Assembly (NCBI GenBank): GCA_029216955.1
Contig: JANAVB010015600.1
Location: 32,433,587-32,497,586 of the forward strand
DNA: 64,000 bases
Reading direction: 5' to 3'
From: Iris pallida
Lineage: Eukaryota > Streptophyta > Magnoliopsida > Asparagales > Iridaceae
Part shown: positions 21,152 through 31,640 of the stretch, piece after piece
How positions within the stretch are numbered: the stretch's first letter is position 1
How the letters are laid out: each line of letters starts with the position of its first letter
Program-made: the position numbers and the translations under genes
The notes under the pieces: model-generated
Seen by the model: the letters and a program-made list of their open reading frames with translations, nothing else
Told to the model about the DNA's origin: nothing
Database searches by the model: none

Positions 21152-22144
21152 GGAGTTCTTTCAGATTACGAGGAGGACGCATTTCAAGAATTGCTTAACC
21201 TTATCAGGATCAACGTGGATACCCTGAGAAGTAATGACAAATCCTAAAATTTGCCACTGGAAACCCCTAAGAAAGACTTAGTAGGGTTCATTTTCAATTG
21301 ATGCTGGCGCATCAATTCAAATATGTCCTCAAGTCCTGAATGTGATCATCCTTTGATCGACTTTTAACAGCGATGTCATCTACATAGCATTCAACTATCT
21401 TCCGTAGATGTTCTTGAAAGATGTTGCTCATAGCCCGTTGATACGTGGCACCGGTTTTTAAGACCAAACGGCATAACTGTATAGCAGTAGACCCCAAGGG
21501 GTGTACGAAAAGGGTGTGCTTCTCATCTTCTGGATGCATCTTGATCTGATTGTATCCTGAGAATCCGTCCATGAAAGACATGCGTTCAAAACCACATGTA
21601 TTGTCTATCATGACATCAGTAATTGGAAGGAAATTCGTCCTTTGGACAAGCTGCATTAAGATCTCGATAATCTATACAAACTGGACTTTTCGTTCTTCTT
21701 CATGACAGGAACAATATTAGCAACCCAATCCGGGTGTTGCTTTACGAACAAATCCACATGTGATCAACTTTTTGACTTCTGCTTCAATTGCATCCATCAT
21801 GTCTGGTCTAAAATGCCATTGCTGTTGTTTTACAGGCTTGACTTTGGGCAGAATATTGAGTTTATGAGTGGCAACTTTAGGATCTAACCCTGGCATATCC
21901 TCATAACTCCATGCAAAATGTCAATATATTCTTTGATAAGTTTTATCAACTTCCTTTTCATCTTCAGCAAGATTTTTACTGATGAATATTGGTTTGGACG
22001 TAGCTCCATCCCCAACATCAATCTGGATGACCTCATCTTCTGTAGGTGGCTGTCGTTGTTCAAAACGGAGTTCCACTGAGTATCCATCTGTTGTGCCCAA
22101 GGATCATTCTCAAATGGTTCTAATTCATTATCAGTTTGAACCAT
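21152..22144 (-). pseudogene. E2 reverse transcriptase (broken frames)
   Basis: The upstream edge contains DNELEPFENDPWAQQ and KEYIDI, typical of the approach to Ty3/gypsy RT. FMDGFSGYNQIKMHPEDEKH follows near 21530-21585, and the catalytic ECYVDDIAVKS at 21372-21392 gives YVDD at 21375-21386. The enzyme copies element RNA into DNA. The frame is interrupted upstream of 21656 and downstream of 21312 by single-base changes. RNase H follows without a clear gap. Confidence 0.92.
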
Positions 22145-23264
22145 ATTGACTGAGAATATTTGTCCAGATTCATCTTCAGATTGAATTTCCTCTGAATCTG
22201 ATGATTGCGAAGAGCTAGAAGAAATTCTTCTTGTATATCGTCTTAAACATGTGGGAGATCATATCCCAACCCATGACGAGTCTTTTGGTAAAACGGATCA
22301 CCACATAATGGTAGTCGTCTACCCTTGCCTTGATTGAGACCTTGCATAGTCTTCAAATCATCCCATGTTCTGGATAATCTTGATAGATTGTTGACTATAC
22401 TTGTCAATTCGGATTCTTCCCTTGTCTTTATCCTTCAGCTCATCTGCTGGGCAACAGGGATATTTCTAGCCAGGCCAAACACAATTGGCGCTTGTTTTTC
22501 TTATCAGACGGAACCACGAAATAAGATTCTTCGTGACGTCTAAAAGTTACGCAAGCTTGTGATGAAGCGGCCACAGGTAGAAGATAAGGAGAAATTAGGA
22601 ACCTTTGAGCATAAGGTCCAACATCTACATGAGGAGGGAGAAAGAATTTTCTTATGATCGATGTATAAAGTTTCTTCTGGCTCAATGTCGCTTTTGTATG
22701 GATGACTTTGATTATCAGAAGATAAGGTCATCTTTCAATAAATTTGACAGCCATATACTCGAAAAGGAAATCTTCGTTGATATCAAAAAGTAAGAATGAT
22801 CAATATTTACATCATTTACGATTTGACTGCTACGCCTCGGATTAATCATCAGTGGACCATTATCCGTCTTCTGCGTAGATTTGCCAAGATTGACAATCAA
22901 TGGTGGTTCTGGATCATTTGTACAAGAAGTACGCCCTTTGACCTTGATCATAAAAGGTTGAACTTGGCTCTTAGCAGGAATATTTGTTGATTCCTCAGAT
23001 GAAGTTTGAGTTCTTCCTTTAACCTTGATTATCAGAGGTTGATCATTAACAGATTGGATTGGATTCGTCCCTTGACTATGATCTTCAAAGGTTGTTCCTC
23101 TGGCGGATCTTCATTAATAGATGATCCTCGGTAGGTGGTTGATTTTCAGCCATGTCTGATATCTCTTTCACATGCTCTTGTTTATAAAGCCTTGAATCAG
23201 AAAAATAGGCTTCGACACCCTTGAAGGGATTGATATCAGCAAACTCAGTCTTCACAACTCCTTG
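22145..23264 (-). pseudogene. E2 linker between protease and RT, fragmented
   Basis: Minus-strand pieces of hydrophilic, acidic protein are visible (VKEISDMAENQPPTEDHLL at about 23100-23165; Ser/Glu-rich sequence at 22150-22210), interrupted by many frame changes. A long unconserved spacer at this place is common in Ogre-like polyproteins. I see no catalytic motif here. Confidence 0.6.
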
Positions 23265-23600
23265 GGAATACGTACTTGAAGCATTGGTGGAGAGTTGAAG
23301 GTACAATATTATGCTCATGAATCACGGTCTCCCCAAAAGGATATTATAGGAGACGTCTGAGTTGATAACATAGAAAGTTACCATGGTTCGAAGATCACCA
23401 ATCTAATCTGCAGACGAATCTTCCCCAATGGCTTGCTCTTGCCAGAGTTAAAACCGACTATCGTAGTACTAGTGTAAGTCAAATCACTAGTAGGGATCCT
23501 CAGGGGTCTTAGCATACTCTGAGAATTATGCTAATTGAGGATCCGGGATCAATGTAAATCTGTCAATTTCAGTGGATCCAATATACCCGGTGTAGCACAA
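23265..23600 (-). pseudogene. E2 aspartic protease region
   Basis: The upstream part reads RPLCYTGYIGSTEIDRF. The active-site region at 23542-23550 reads DPG in the frame of DPGSSISI, one base out of frame from the previous part. TSTTIVGFNSGKSKPLGKI and, near 23280-23340, a GRP plus VPSTLHQCFKY-like end follow. The layout is that of a retropepsin, which cuts the polyprotein. Usual retropepsins have D(T/S)G, so DPG is notable, though I believe related Ogre-like elements show the same. Confidence 0.75.
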
Positions 23601-23897
23601 AGGCCTGTCATGCTTGTTATGCTTCAACAGCATATCTTCTTGTGTAAAGGTGATGTTGGGAATTGCTTCCATCACACTATGACATTGTGGACATGACACT
23701 GGTATATTATCAGGAGTCTTGAGTTGAGCCAAGCATGAATCTGCTTGAAGTAAAGCTTCACTCAAAGTCTCTCTGCTTTCTCTGGAAAGGCGAAGCAACT
23801 CAAATATAGATAGTCTAGCCGGAGTATTGGCTAACTGAGCTAGAATATCGAATTTGTAAGGCTTCATTACTACCCCCTGACTGGAAGCAGACTTCAA
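23526..23897 (-). CDS. E2 pre-protease segment of gag-pol
   Basis: An open frame of 123 codons with PYKFDILAQLANTPARLSIF and FTQEDMLLKHNKHDRPLCY. This block precedes the protease in Ogre/Tat polyproteins and overlaps the start of the protease region. The CPQCHSVMEAI part has one CxxC pair but is not a CCHC knuckle. It is one exon-sized island of a polyprotein broken on both sides. Confidence 0.65.
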   Translation of the reverse strand: MKSASSQGVVMKPYKFDILAQLANTPARLSIFELLRLSRESRETLSEALLQADSCLAQLKTPDNIPVSCPQCHSVMEAIPNITFTQEDMLLKHNKHDRPLCYTGYIGSTEIDRFTLIPDPQLA

Positions 23898-24572
23898 TGG
23901 GACGTCGAAGCGTACTGCTTTCTGTTTCCCTTTTCAACCACAGAAGGTTTAGCAGGAACAAGAGGATTGAGTTGGTAGTGTCTCCACTACGTCTTCAGCT
24001 TCTTTGGAGGATCCCTCATAGTCTTTATGGTACTCTTTTCCAGATCTTGTACCAGCAAAAGATTCTTCTTCAGACTCAGGAGAAGGAAGTACCATATTAC
24101 AGGATTTTGTCTTCCCTCTTAGCCTTCTTCTTGTGTGGATTGTTATGAGGTGCTTCAGAACCCAATCCAGAGTGGAATTTTGACTTTGAATCTGTAAAGG
24201 AAGTCGTATTCCTTTATCATAATTAAACCTTCTGCCTTTTGAAAGTCATAATCCATCTTCTTCATGAGATGAACAGATTGCTGACTATACAAGTGAGTGG
24301 CAGTAGACTTTTAGCAAATGGTTCCTCAGAGGAAGAAGAAGGGATCTCTGTATCCACAGGAGAATGAGGAATATGTCTCTGTAACTACAGGAGGAGAAGG
24401 ATTCGGGATACGAGAGAAATCCCTGTCGGAGCTTTTTCATAAGCAGCAAAGATTTGTTGTGCCCGATATAAAGGAACACTATTCATGGCTAGCCACTGCT
24501 GATGAGTAAGCTTGAGCTTGGTAGGAGGAGCTAGACTTGGAGGACAGATGTTCAGTCCTTTCAGTCTATCTT

Positions 24573-25390
24573 CTAAAGGAAGGCCATCCCATAGGTGATC
24601 CGAGTCATCGGGATCTGGAATAACATGGAAATCATGTTGCAGGTTCTGACTTTCTTGCCCTTCTTGGATTTTGAAGTTTTATCTTCACTTTCCAACTCAG
24701 GCACTAAGTCAGGATGTACCCACATGATTTCACCATTCTTTAGTGTAAGCGGCAGTAATCCTGCATTTTCTTCTCTGGCAGGTGGGATATTCACGATCTT
24801 CATCATCGCCTTCGGAATTGGGATAATTCCATCTGGGACTTGCTGTGGAGGAAAATCTCCGAACTGAAGAAAACCATATTGGTCGTAACCGTATGGTCAT
24901 CGTTGGTTAAAGCAATAGCACCACCATTTATCAGTCTTGGATTTTCTTTTTCAAGACATAGCAAGCACTGGTAGGATGATTAATGTATCTATGATAGATA
25001 AATATTTGGGATTATCAGTCAGATTCACCTCATTAGGCCTCTTTGGTTCCGGAATCTGAAGTTTACCACTCTTCACCAGATTGAAATATCCCTGGGATAT
25101 CACTTTCGTCAAAAGAATATTCTTCCTTTGGCCTGGAAGATTCTTGATTGTTCGGCGTCTTTGTTCTTGGAAAGATTGACCATAAGAGTATCTTTTCCTC
25201 TCACATTATGATTGCCAGGATTATTACTAGGATTATTTTTTTTTTTATCTTCTGAAGTGAAAATCATCCCATGTTCACGAGCCAACCTACCATTGGTCTG
25301 ACAGAAACTGCTGCTATGATAAACGAAGCCCAATCTGAGAATTGGGAACCCGTGAAAACAGCGATGGATGGTCGTAGATTCATCTTGCAT
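24573..25390 (-). pseudogene. E2 gag C-terminal/linker region, fragmented
   Basis: Fragments such as LAREHGMIFTSEDKK, FNLVKSGKLQIPEPKRPNE and MWVHPDLVPELESEDKTSK are read in different frames on the minus strand. They continue gag toward the protease. No zinc knuckle could be identified. A tract of 11 T at about 25228-25238 is one likely place of frame loss. Confidence 0.6.
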
Positions 25391-25397
25391 GTATCAA

Positions 25398-26420
25398 TCA
25401 ACGCTGAATCTGGCATACCAGAGGCATCTTTAAAGTAGCCTGTCGGAAACGTTCGATGAACGTCCGAGTATCTTCTTTCTCTTTTGTTTGATTTCTATCA
25501 AGGAGGACATGTTCATGTCCACCTCCTTCATAGAACGGGGAGAGAAACATTGCCTTAAATTCGTCAAAAGACGAAATGCAATTGTCGGGTAAACTTCGAT
25601 ACCATAAGCCGAACCCGTCAGGCACCCGATGAACACTCGAGAGAAGAGCGTCATCTTTCTGCAAGTGTACAGTCATAATATCAAAGTAATTGATATATTG
25701 ACTGGGAGATGCTTTTCCATCGAACAAAACCATAGATTGTGGCTTGAATTTCGGTGGAAAGGGTACATCATTCCAATGAGGAGGATAAGGTTGCTTGATC
25801 CCTAACCTCTGGAGTTGATCTTTGTGCCTCAAAACTTCAAACTGTGCTTTGAGCTCACGCACTGCTTGAATGGCTTCACTGGTTTGGGGAAGCACATTTG
25901 ATTGAATGGTTGTTGGATGTACCGTAACCCCCACTGGAGGTGGTACATCTTCAGGAATGATGGGATCTGGAGATGCAGAATTCTGATTAACAGCCGGCTC
26001 TTGAGTATTCAAAGGTATTTCAGCCCCTTGATTATCTTGAGTTTGTGCTGCTACTGGTACTGGTGTTATTACCGTCGGCTGAGCAGTTTGCTGATTCAAA
26101 ATTATCTGATGCATATTTGCACCATGTTAAGCATATCTTTCAGTGATTGCTCAACGGCAGTGAGACGTTGTTCTGTATTAGCAGATGACGTCTCTGGTTC
26201 ATCTCCAACAGCGTAGGATTCAACCTCTCGTGAAGATACGGAAGGATTTGTATAGAAGTATGAACCACACTATCGGTATCAGACTCAAAAGATTGAGTAC
26301 CCCCAGCTTCTGAATCAGAAGTCTGCAATTGCCTTTGTCTTCTTGATCGAGTATTCTGATATACTCCTTCAAAGAATCAAGAAGTCTGTTGAACTGTTGT
26401 TGACCTGGAGTTTGGGACAT
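25398..26420 (-). pseudogene. E2 gag (capsid-like) protein, frame-shifted
   Basis: An ATG at 26420 begins MSQTPGQQQFNRLLDSLKEY. Shifts follow, and a long open frame of 238 codons covers 26114-25398. That frame contains the coiled segment QAVRELKAQFEVLRHKDQLQ, then KFKPQSMVLFDGKASPSQY, LWYRSLPDNCISSFDEFKAMF and TRTFIERFRQATLKMP, the retrotransposon gag core. The protein packages element RNA in a virus-like particle. E5 carries the same core at 60990-61280 with clear similarity. Two or more indels break this copy. Confidence 0.88.
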
Positions 26421-27402
26421 GTTCGTCTCGGACGTCGTCCTCTGTTAGTAAGATGCCATGTTGACTGATGCATATGACAGCTCATCTTCTTGGTCTTCAG
26501 CTTGATGTTGAAGCGAATTAAAACTCAATCGATCAAAAACTGACCGTTTTGAAGCTGAACAACAACAATTGATCACAACCTGGTGATATTCACAATGATG
26601 TTTTCTTGGGGGAGCGTCACCGGAGATTGTGAATTCTTACGCTTTTGTATGAGCAATTCACGTAAGTCAGAAGGAGTGGAGGGAGTATTCTTCTTTATCA
26701 CATTAGGGGTAGAAAAACGTTTAGTACCCTGTGTGTAAAGAAGATTACTAGCAGCATTCGCAGAACCAAATTGTGCATTTCTACGCGTTTTAGTTGTGTG
26801 CGTAAATCTTGAGATTTTTGAGCACGAAGGACTCCATCTTCATGGCGCGTGATTTGCAAGTTTGGTACTTTGCGTAAAGCAGTATAAGAAGGTTGTTGGT
26901 GTAGGACAGAAGTTTTACCAAACATTTTTACGCTGTATGCGTTTAGGTACATTCACATTAGATGTGCAAACATCGTTGTGAATTTTGTCTACACTGTCAC
27001 AGACAGGAGACTTACCTTTACGCGTAAAATGAAAATTGATTATCTACCACGTCACAGACGGAGATTTTGTTTTACGCGAGGAGCGTAATTTGTGTGTGTC
27101 TACCACGTCACAGCGGAGACGGAGACTTATTTTTACACTCAGAAGCATTAGAATCTGCCGTTACAAATGGGAGACTCATTCTTATGCCTTGAGCGTAAAA
27201 CTTGGTTTTTACCCAGTGGGCGTAAAACCTGGTTCTTACGCAGTGGGCGTGGAACCCGATCATCTACACCGTCACAGACGGGAGACAAATTGTCACACTT
27301 AGAGAGCGACGCCGAAGTAAGGACTGCCTCGTTATGAACGGGAGCCCCTACGACAGGAGAGAAGAATTCCCTTGTTAACAACAGCAACAAAGAGATCAGA
27401 AG
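26421..27402 (-). other. E2 leader between ORF1 remnant and gag
   Basis: No intact frame. GCGTAAA words are frequent from 26635 to 27250, and a phrase like CACAGACNGGAGAC recurs near 26998, 27052, 27110 and 27273. ORF1 probably once spanned this part, as it does in E5. Confidence 0.5.
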
Positions 27403-27613
27403 CTATTTTGGATTTAGGAATCCAAACTTTTCGTGCTTTGCGAGACTTTTGAACATTGGAGCAGCGAGAACCACCCCCAGTTCGGAGCATTTCTTGTAGG
27501 CAGTCTGGTCGAAGTGCACAACCAGAGTCTTCGTGGTCGAACCGACCGAAACATCATCGTATTGAGCAATTGCCTCCTCGTCAGAGGGAAGGTCGTCCCA
27601 GCAGAGTCGCCAT
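27403..27613 (-). pseudogene. E2 ORF1 start, beginning within the primer-binding site
   Basis: The minus-strand ATG at 27611-27613 lies in the primer-binding site and reads MATLLG before a frame change. A shifted frame then runs to 27403 with LPSDEEAIAQYDDVSVGSTT and KTLVVHFDQTAYKKC. E5 starts the same way: MATLLG at 58888 and MLVVRFDQQAFEEM at 58975. Ogre-like elements are known to carry an additional ORF1 before gag; its function is not established. This copy is cut to about 70 codons by indels. Confidence 0.6.
27594..27612 (-). other. E2 primer-binding site
   Basis: On the minus strand TGGCGACTCTGCTGGGACG lies four bases inside the LTR end at 27617. E5 has TGGCGACTCTGCTAGGAAC at the equivalent place. 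Ogre elements are reported to use an arginine tRNA; I have not matched this site to a tRNA sequence. Confidence 0.8.
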
Positions 27614-27616
27614 TTT

Positions 27617-28740
27617 TGTTTCACTTAACAAAATGCCTTGGAGAAATTGGCTTTTGAAAATAAAACGAGAAAAAGTACAAGAAGTACAAATTTGATTCTG
27701 GGGAAGTATTGCTATGGAAGTCTGATTCGTAAATGATCACTTTGTTCCTTGGACCATATGATGATGATGAAGATCACTGCTTGAAGTAGAACAACTGGAA
27801 GAACTAAGTCACCAGAAAGGTATCGACGCACTTGGGCACTGATGGCGAGGCCGAATGCTTTCCTGCTTTGCTTCACTCTGTTCTGAAAGAAAAGTTGAAG
27901 AAGAATGCTCGGAGAATCAAAATCTCTAAGTTCTGATCTCTGTATTCTCTCCTCTCTCTGTGTCTCCTTGTCTGTCTCTGTCCTTCGTTATGAGAAAAAT
28001 AAGTCTATTTATAGACTTGGGCTCTTGTGCGTAAAAACTCAGCAAAAGTTCCATCTTTACGCTAAAACTGCCCCCATGATCGAAGCCATCCTCTGCATAT
28101 GTTGACGTTGTCCATCACTTCAGTAAGGATAGGATGCATGTACACACGTTCTTCGAGAAGAGTGGCATGAAAGCCACGTAAGCAAACCATTCCAAACTGG
28201 TGGAGGAGAATAGGGCGTAAAAATAGCCCAATGTACTCTGAGCGTAAAGCAGTAGATTTGGCGTAAAATGGCCTTGACATAGACTTCCCGCGTAAAGTGG
28301 TTATTAAATAACCTTGAGCGTAAAAGCAGCTCAAATAGACTTTACGCACACGTCGACTGTTGAGCGTAAAGGCTCGTATAATCTTCGTGTGTAAAAAAGC
28401 CGTAGTGTGAGCGTAAAGTAGCTCAATCCATACACTAAACGACAACATTGGTCTCTGTGTAAAAACAAATCCCTTTGTGATATATGCCATCATTAATATC
28501 TCCATGTCAGAGTTTGCATTAAATGCGAGATTTGACAGCTTTGTCCAGCGTAAAAGTGGCTGCTCTGTCCTTGGCGTAAAATCATGGGTGTAGACCCGAG
28601 CGTAAAATGATCAGCCTGCTTAGGCGTAAAGCGATTAGCCTAGTCTTGGGCGTAAAGAGATTACCCGCTCTGCTAGGCGTAAAGCAGATCACTTATGAAT
28701 GAGATGACTCTTTCTTTGAAGCACTTTTTACGCTCCTACA
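27617..28740 (-). repeat. E2 5' LTR (minus-strand sense)
   Basis: 1124 bp, aligning with 14739-15857 from TGTTTCACTTAAC to TACGCTCCTACA. It is next to the primer-binding site, so transcription starts here and runs to lower coordinates. Confidence 0.93.
28006..28013 (-). promoter_or_regulatory. TATA box of E2 5' LTR
   Basis: Minus-strand TATAAATA within the palindrome AAGTC-TATTTATA-GACTT. The following leader (27930-28000) is GA-rich on the minus strand. Confidence 0.7.
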
Positions 28741-30052
28741 TCATCCTAGGAGGTAGACGTTATAGCAGCGCATGCTTTTATTGCATGGGTAGTCGGGGGC
28801 TTTCAACGGGGCTCGCTACCTGCGCTGAAGGATCCGCCGCCTACCCGAGCTATGTCCGCGATGGCTTGTCATGCCAGTGGCCTTTCATATAGATAATTGG
28901 CGTGCTAAGCGGTGAATCCATATGCATGATGTCGGTCATAACAAAGGAAGTGTAAGCACGGTATGCGTTGAATGGTGAAATGTGTGCTCGGTTGCACCCA
29001 AAGTATTTCAAGCCTACGATTCGGCTATACGTAAAGACAAGTGCTTCGGCACGAGATACGGCGTCATGCTTAGTTCCCAACATCGATTCCACAATTCGGG
29101 TTAGTCGTTGCGGGTTAAGTCGAGAAGGGCCGTAGGACATGTTTGGTTAAGTCATGTTGAGTTTCTGGACACGACCTCGGGATGTGAGGCATGGTCGCGT
29201 TGTCACAACACGATTATATGTAAGACTTTGCGAGGAGGCACTGCCTCGGTGATACTAAAGCACGAATCGAGTTATTACACGACCGAGTCGTTACGTCCCT
29301 GAGTATGGCATGAAAGGCAAGCACGAGGCGATAAGTTGACGTTATTGGAACGAGAAGGTCTAACGGTAAAGTATGAGTACGCTATTAGTGCAAGGCACGG
29401 TAACGGTCTAAAAGACACAAAATAGACCAAGGCGTCGGTCCTAAAAATTGATCCTAAGGTAAGACTAGAAAGACAATCATAAAGGGGCTTGTATCGCACA
29501 AAGTAAAATAAACATGTGTTTTGTATGGGTGGACGAGAAGCTCACTCTACCAGTACAGTTGAATTCTGACACCCATACAGTTTCCATATGCAGGCTCAGG
29601 TAGAAGCTCGTAGCGAGCTCGCTTGGATCCGTCGAGGCCCGGAGTTCCTTGGCGATTCGAAGCGTATGGCCGCATGGAATCGAAGACTTATACGGAACAT
29701 AATGTATGGACATCGCCTATCCGAAGTATCTGCTGTCGAGACAAGTTTTGAGAGATGAGAGAGAGCAGAGTGATTTGTAATGACGACGATGAATTTGAGT
29801 GATTGTAATCTTGGCCTTGTGCCCCCAATGTAACCGTTGTTTCGATATCAATAAAGAGCTTCTTTTGAATGACTTGTGTTTTGTTCTTAACTTCTGCTGC
29901 TAGTATTCAATGTCTCTGTTTGGGACTTCTGTGCGACGACCCCGTTGCAGTTGAAATCGGCCATTATGGAACCGCCTTGCACGAGCGCAATCTAGGCTGT
30001 GCAGCATCACGCCTTAGCGAGGACAATCGCTCCTACGGGAGCGGGCGTGACA
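28741..30052 (+). repeat. E1 3' LTR, second part
   Basis: Resumes at TCATCCTAGGAGGTAGACG and matches 9550-10861 to the terminal GGGCGTGACA. The polyadenylation hexamer is at 29850-29855. GTACT at 30053-30057 is the second copy of the E1 target duplication. Confidence 0.92.
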
Positions 30053-30057
30053 GTACT

Positions 30058-30195
30058 TCCTCAGGTCATTCCGCTGGCTGTGCTGGTTCCCCTTCCTCTT
30101 CCTGCCCACTTCTTCTCCCCCTACACTAGAGCTGGATATCATATGTGGCTGAGAGTGCCAAATAAGAAGAAAGGAAGTAGGGAGGAGCAGATGGA
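30058..30195. repeat. Foldback, remainder of right arm
   Basis: TCCTCAGGTCATTCC to GAGGAGCAGATGG complements 8046-8175 in order. It is the part of the third foldback displaced 21.7 kb by E1 and E2. Confidence 0.82.
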
Positions 30196-30336
30196 TCCAG
30201 AGCCATGGCGGAGGAGAGGAGAAGGCTCCCAAGACTACCCGAGGTGGATATCATCTGTGGCTGAAAATTTTGATAAACTTCTTATTTTTTTATAATTTGA
30301 GTAAATTTCTTTACCCTATATGAAAATTTTGTTGTC

Positions 30337-30660
30337 AGAGAGATGCTCCTAGGACTCGTCGAGGTGGTGCTGCTAGTCGAGGAAGGGGCAGAGGCAAGAA
30401 ACCCTTGGAGGTCGACACGGAGGAAATCTCCATCGTCAAACAAGAACCGGTGACTATTAAGGAGAGGTGTTACCAAGGTCGAGGTCAAGGAAGAACCGAT
30501 GACCATCAGGGAAGAGATTGCTCCCAAGGTTAAGTTAAGGAGGAGCCACCGTCAGAGAGTAGTAGCATCGGGGCCAACCCTCCTATCCCTACAGAATATC
30601 TCAACCAGATTGAGCCTTCGTATACAAAGTAGCTGATAGAATGGTACATGCCTCAACGCA
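30337..30660 (+). pseudogene. Small basic/acidic protein exon of CACTA-1, broken
   Basis: After a T-rich tract and TTGTTGTCAG, a good 3' splice acceptor, a frame reads APRTRRGGAASRGRGRGKK, then KQEPVTIKE, shifts near 30465, and continues with VKEEPMTIREEIAP and VKEEPPSESSS to a stop near 30631. The basic N-terminus and repeated VKEEP recall the frame at 5818-6090; the two may be diverged copies of one exon. It lies just before the right subterminal array, where En/Spm genes end. VKEEP resembles a sumoylation-type core, but no function can be assigned. Confidence 0.4.
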
Positions 30661-31044
30661 ACTATCATCCCTGGCTGTGAGGATTCATCGTCTGACTTGC
30701 GGTCTTTGCTGAGGCCAAAGTCAATTTTCCTATGTGTTTTGGAATTTTGGAATATGTGTGGGAACTTTAGAATATTTGTGCCATGATCGGATTATAACGA
30801 CGGATATTAGGTTACTCTTCAGGATAATTGATGTCTATTTTATATTAATTTGGTTTGGTCTATATGATTCTTGGATAATTGGTGTGCATTAAATTCGTAT
30901 GCATATTTGGTCTATGTGATTCTTGGATAATTGGTGTGCATTATATATTTTGTCTATGTGATTGTTGGATAATTGGTGTGCATTATATATCGGTTTGGTT
31001 TATGCATATTTTTGCTTACAGGGAAAGTGCTGCAATTTTTTTTC
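30661..31044 (+). other. CACTA-1 3' untranslated-like sequence
   Basis: A unit of about 60 bp (TTGGATAATTGGTGTGCATT) is repeated three to four times between 30860 and 30990. The end, ACAGGGAAAGTGCTGCAATT plus a T run, matches 57455-57495 in CACTA-3, also directly before a subterminal array. Confidence 0.55.
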
Positions 31045-31640
31045 AAAAAAATCTAATTTAGTGACGGACTAGTGACCGGTTGGCGACGGATATTTCCAGT
31101 TTCGACTACTGTTCGACGGAATATCCGTCGCTAACTGGAGATTTACAAATGTTTCCAGGTATCGAGGGTGGTCGACGAAATATCCGTCGCAACTTTCTGG
31201 TGGTATATAGTTCGACGGAATGGCGACGACTCATCCGTCGCCATGGTTCTGGAAATACCAAGCATTTCCAGCCCATGGTCGACGGATACTCCGTCAGTAT
31301 TCTAGCTAATCCGTCCTTTGTTAGCGACGGCGATCGACGGAATAGCGACGGAACGATACACCTGATACGCTATTACGACGGTTTACCGACGGACCACTGC
31401 ATCGCTAGCCTCTACACAGTTCAGTATTTAATACCTGAAATGGACGAAAGACAGTCAAAAGTCGTCGCTACTGCTTCGTATTGTGAAGTCGCTATGCCGT
31501 CGCTTGACGACTAATAAGCGACGAATCATTATTAGCGACGAGCTGATTGCCGACGGATTATTTTGGCCAATATCCGTCAGTGATCGGTCGCTAATACAAA
31601 TTGCCGATGGACGGGCGACGGATCGGTCTTAATTGAAATA
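31045..31640 (+). repeat. CACTA-1 right subterminal repeat array
   Basis: Dozens of GCGACGGA and TCCGTCGC words in both orientations, for example near 31083, 31130, 31186, 31326 and 31545. The array fades near 31640 without the GGTAGTG terminus. An open frame of 144 codons (31080-31514) runs through the repeats and is a composition effect. Confidence 0.75.

Larger units (their letters stand above)
14739..28740 (-). mobile_element. E2, Tat/Ogre-like Ty3/gypsy element, nearly complete
   Basis: 14,002 bp bounded by TCATC at 14734-14738 and 28741-28745. LTRs of about 1.12 kb begin and end TGT...ACA. On the minus strand the order is LTR, primer-binding site, ORF1 fragment, gag, protease, RT, RNase H, a second RNase H with LYFDGAS, integrase, a 2.8-kb tail, LTR. 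RNase H duplication of this kind and a TGGCGACTCTGCTGGG primer site are, as far as I know, marks of the Tat lineage, including Ogre. The tail after integrase carries three reading frames on the opposite strand, each behind a TATA box. Coding frames are broken by many single-base indels, although the LTRs are very alike. Confidence 0.93.
8322..30052 (+). mobile_element. E1, non-autonomous chromovirus-like LTR element
   Basis: Two LTRs begin TGTARTGCCCC and end GGGCGTGACA. They are flanked by GTACT at 8317-8321 and 30053-30057. A primer-binding site follows the 5' LTR and a polypurine-type GAGGACGAGACTTG block precedes the 3' LTR, giving plus orientation. Without the E2 insertion the element is about 7.7 kb: LTRs of about 2.5 kb around 2.6 kb of non-coding interior. 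It fits the large retrotransposon derivative class, which depends on proteins made by relatives. The TGTA...CCCC terminus and the GAGGACGA block are typical of Tekay-type chromoviruses; that lineage call is from memory of the family. Confidence 0.9.
2834..31640 (+). mobile_element. CACTA-1, a CACTA (En/Spm) element with nested insertions
   Basis: The left end CACTACCAAAATA at 2834 has the CACTA terminus and is followed at once by subterminal repeats built on GCGACGGAT and its complement TCCGTCGC. A matching array lies at 31045-31640, which I take as the right side. The interior holds a GC-rich leader, a 455-bp repeat family shared with CACTA-2, two small exon-like frames and several foldbacks. 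E1 and E2 (8322-30052) are inserted. The expected right terminus ending GGTAGTG is not visible near 31640, so the right end is truncated or eroded and no 3-bp target duplication can be checked. No transposase domain was recognised in this copy. Confidence 0.6.

Noticed and set aside
25902..26216. Plus-strand Cys/Tyr-rich frame of 104 codons
   Set aside because: It is the complement of gag coding sequence of E2.
31080..31514. 144-codon plus-strand frame
   Set aside because: It runs through the GACGGAT subterminal repeats of CACTA-1 and owes its openness to them.
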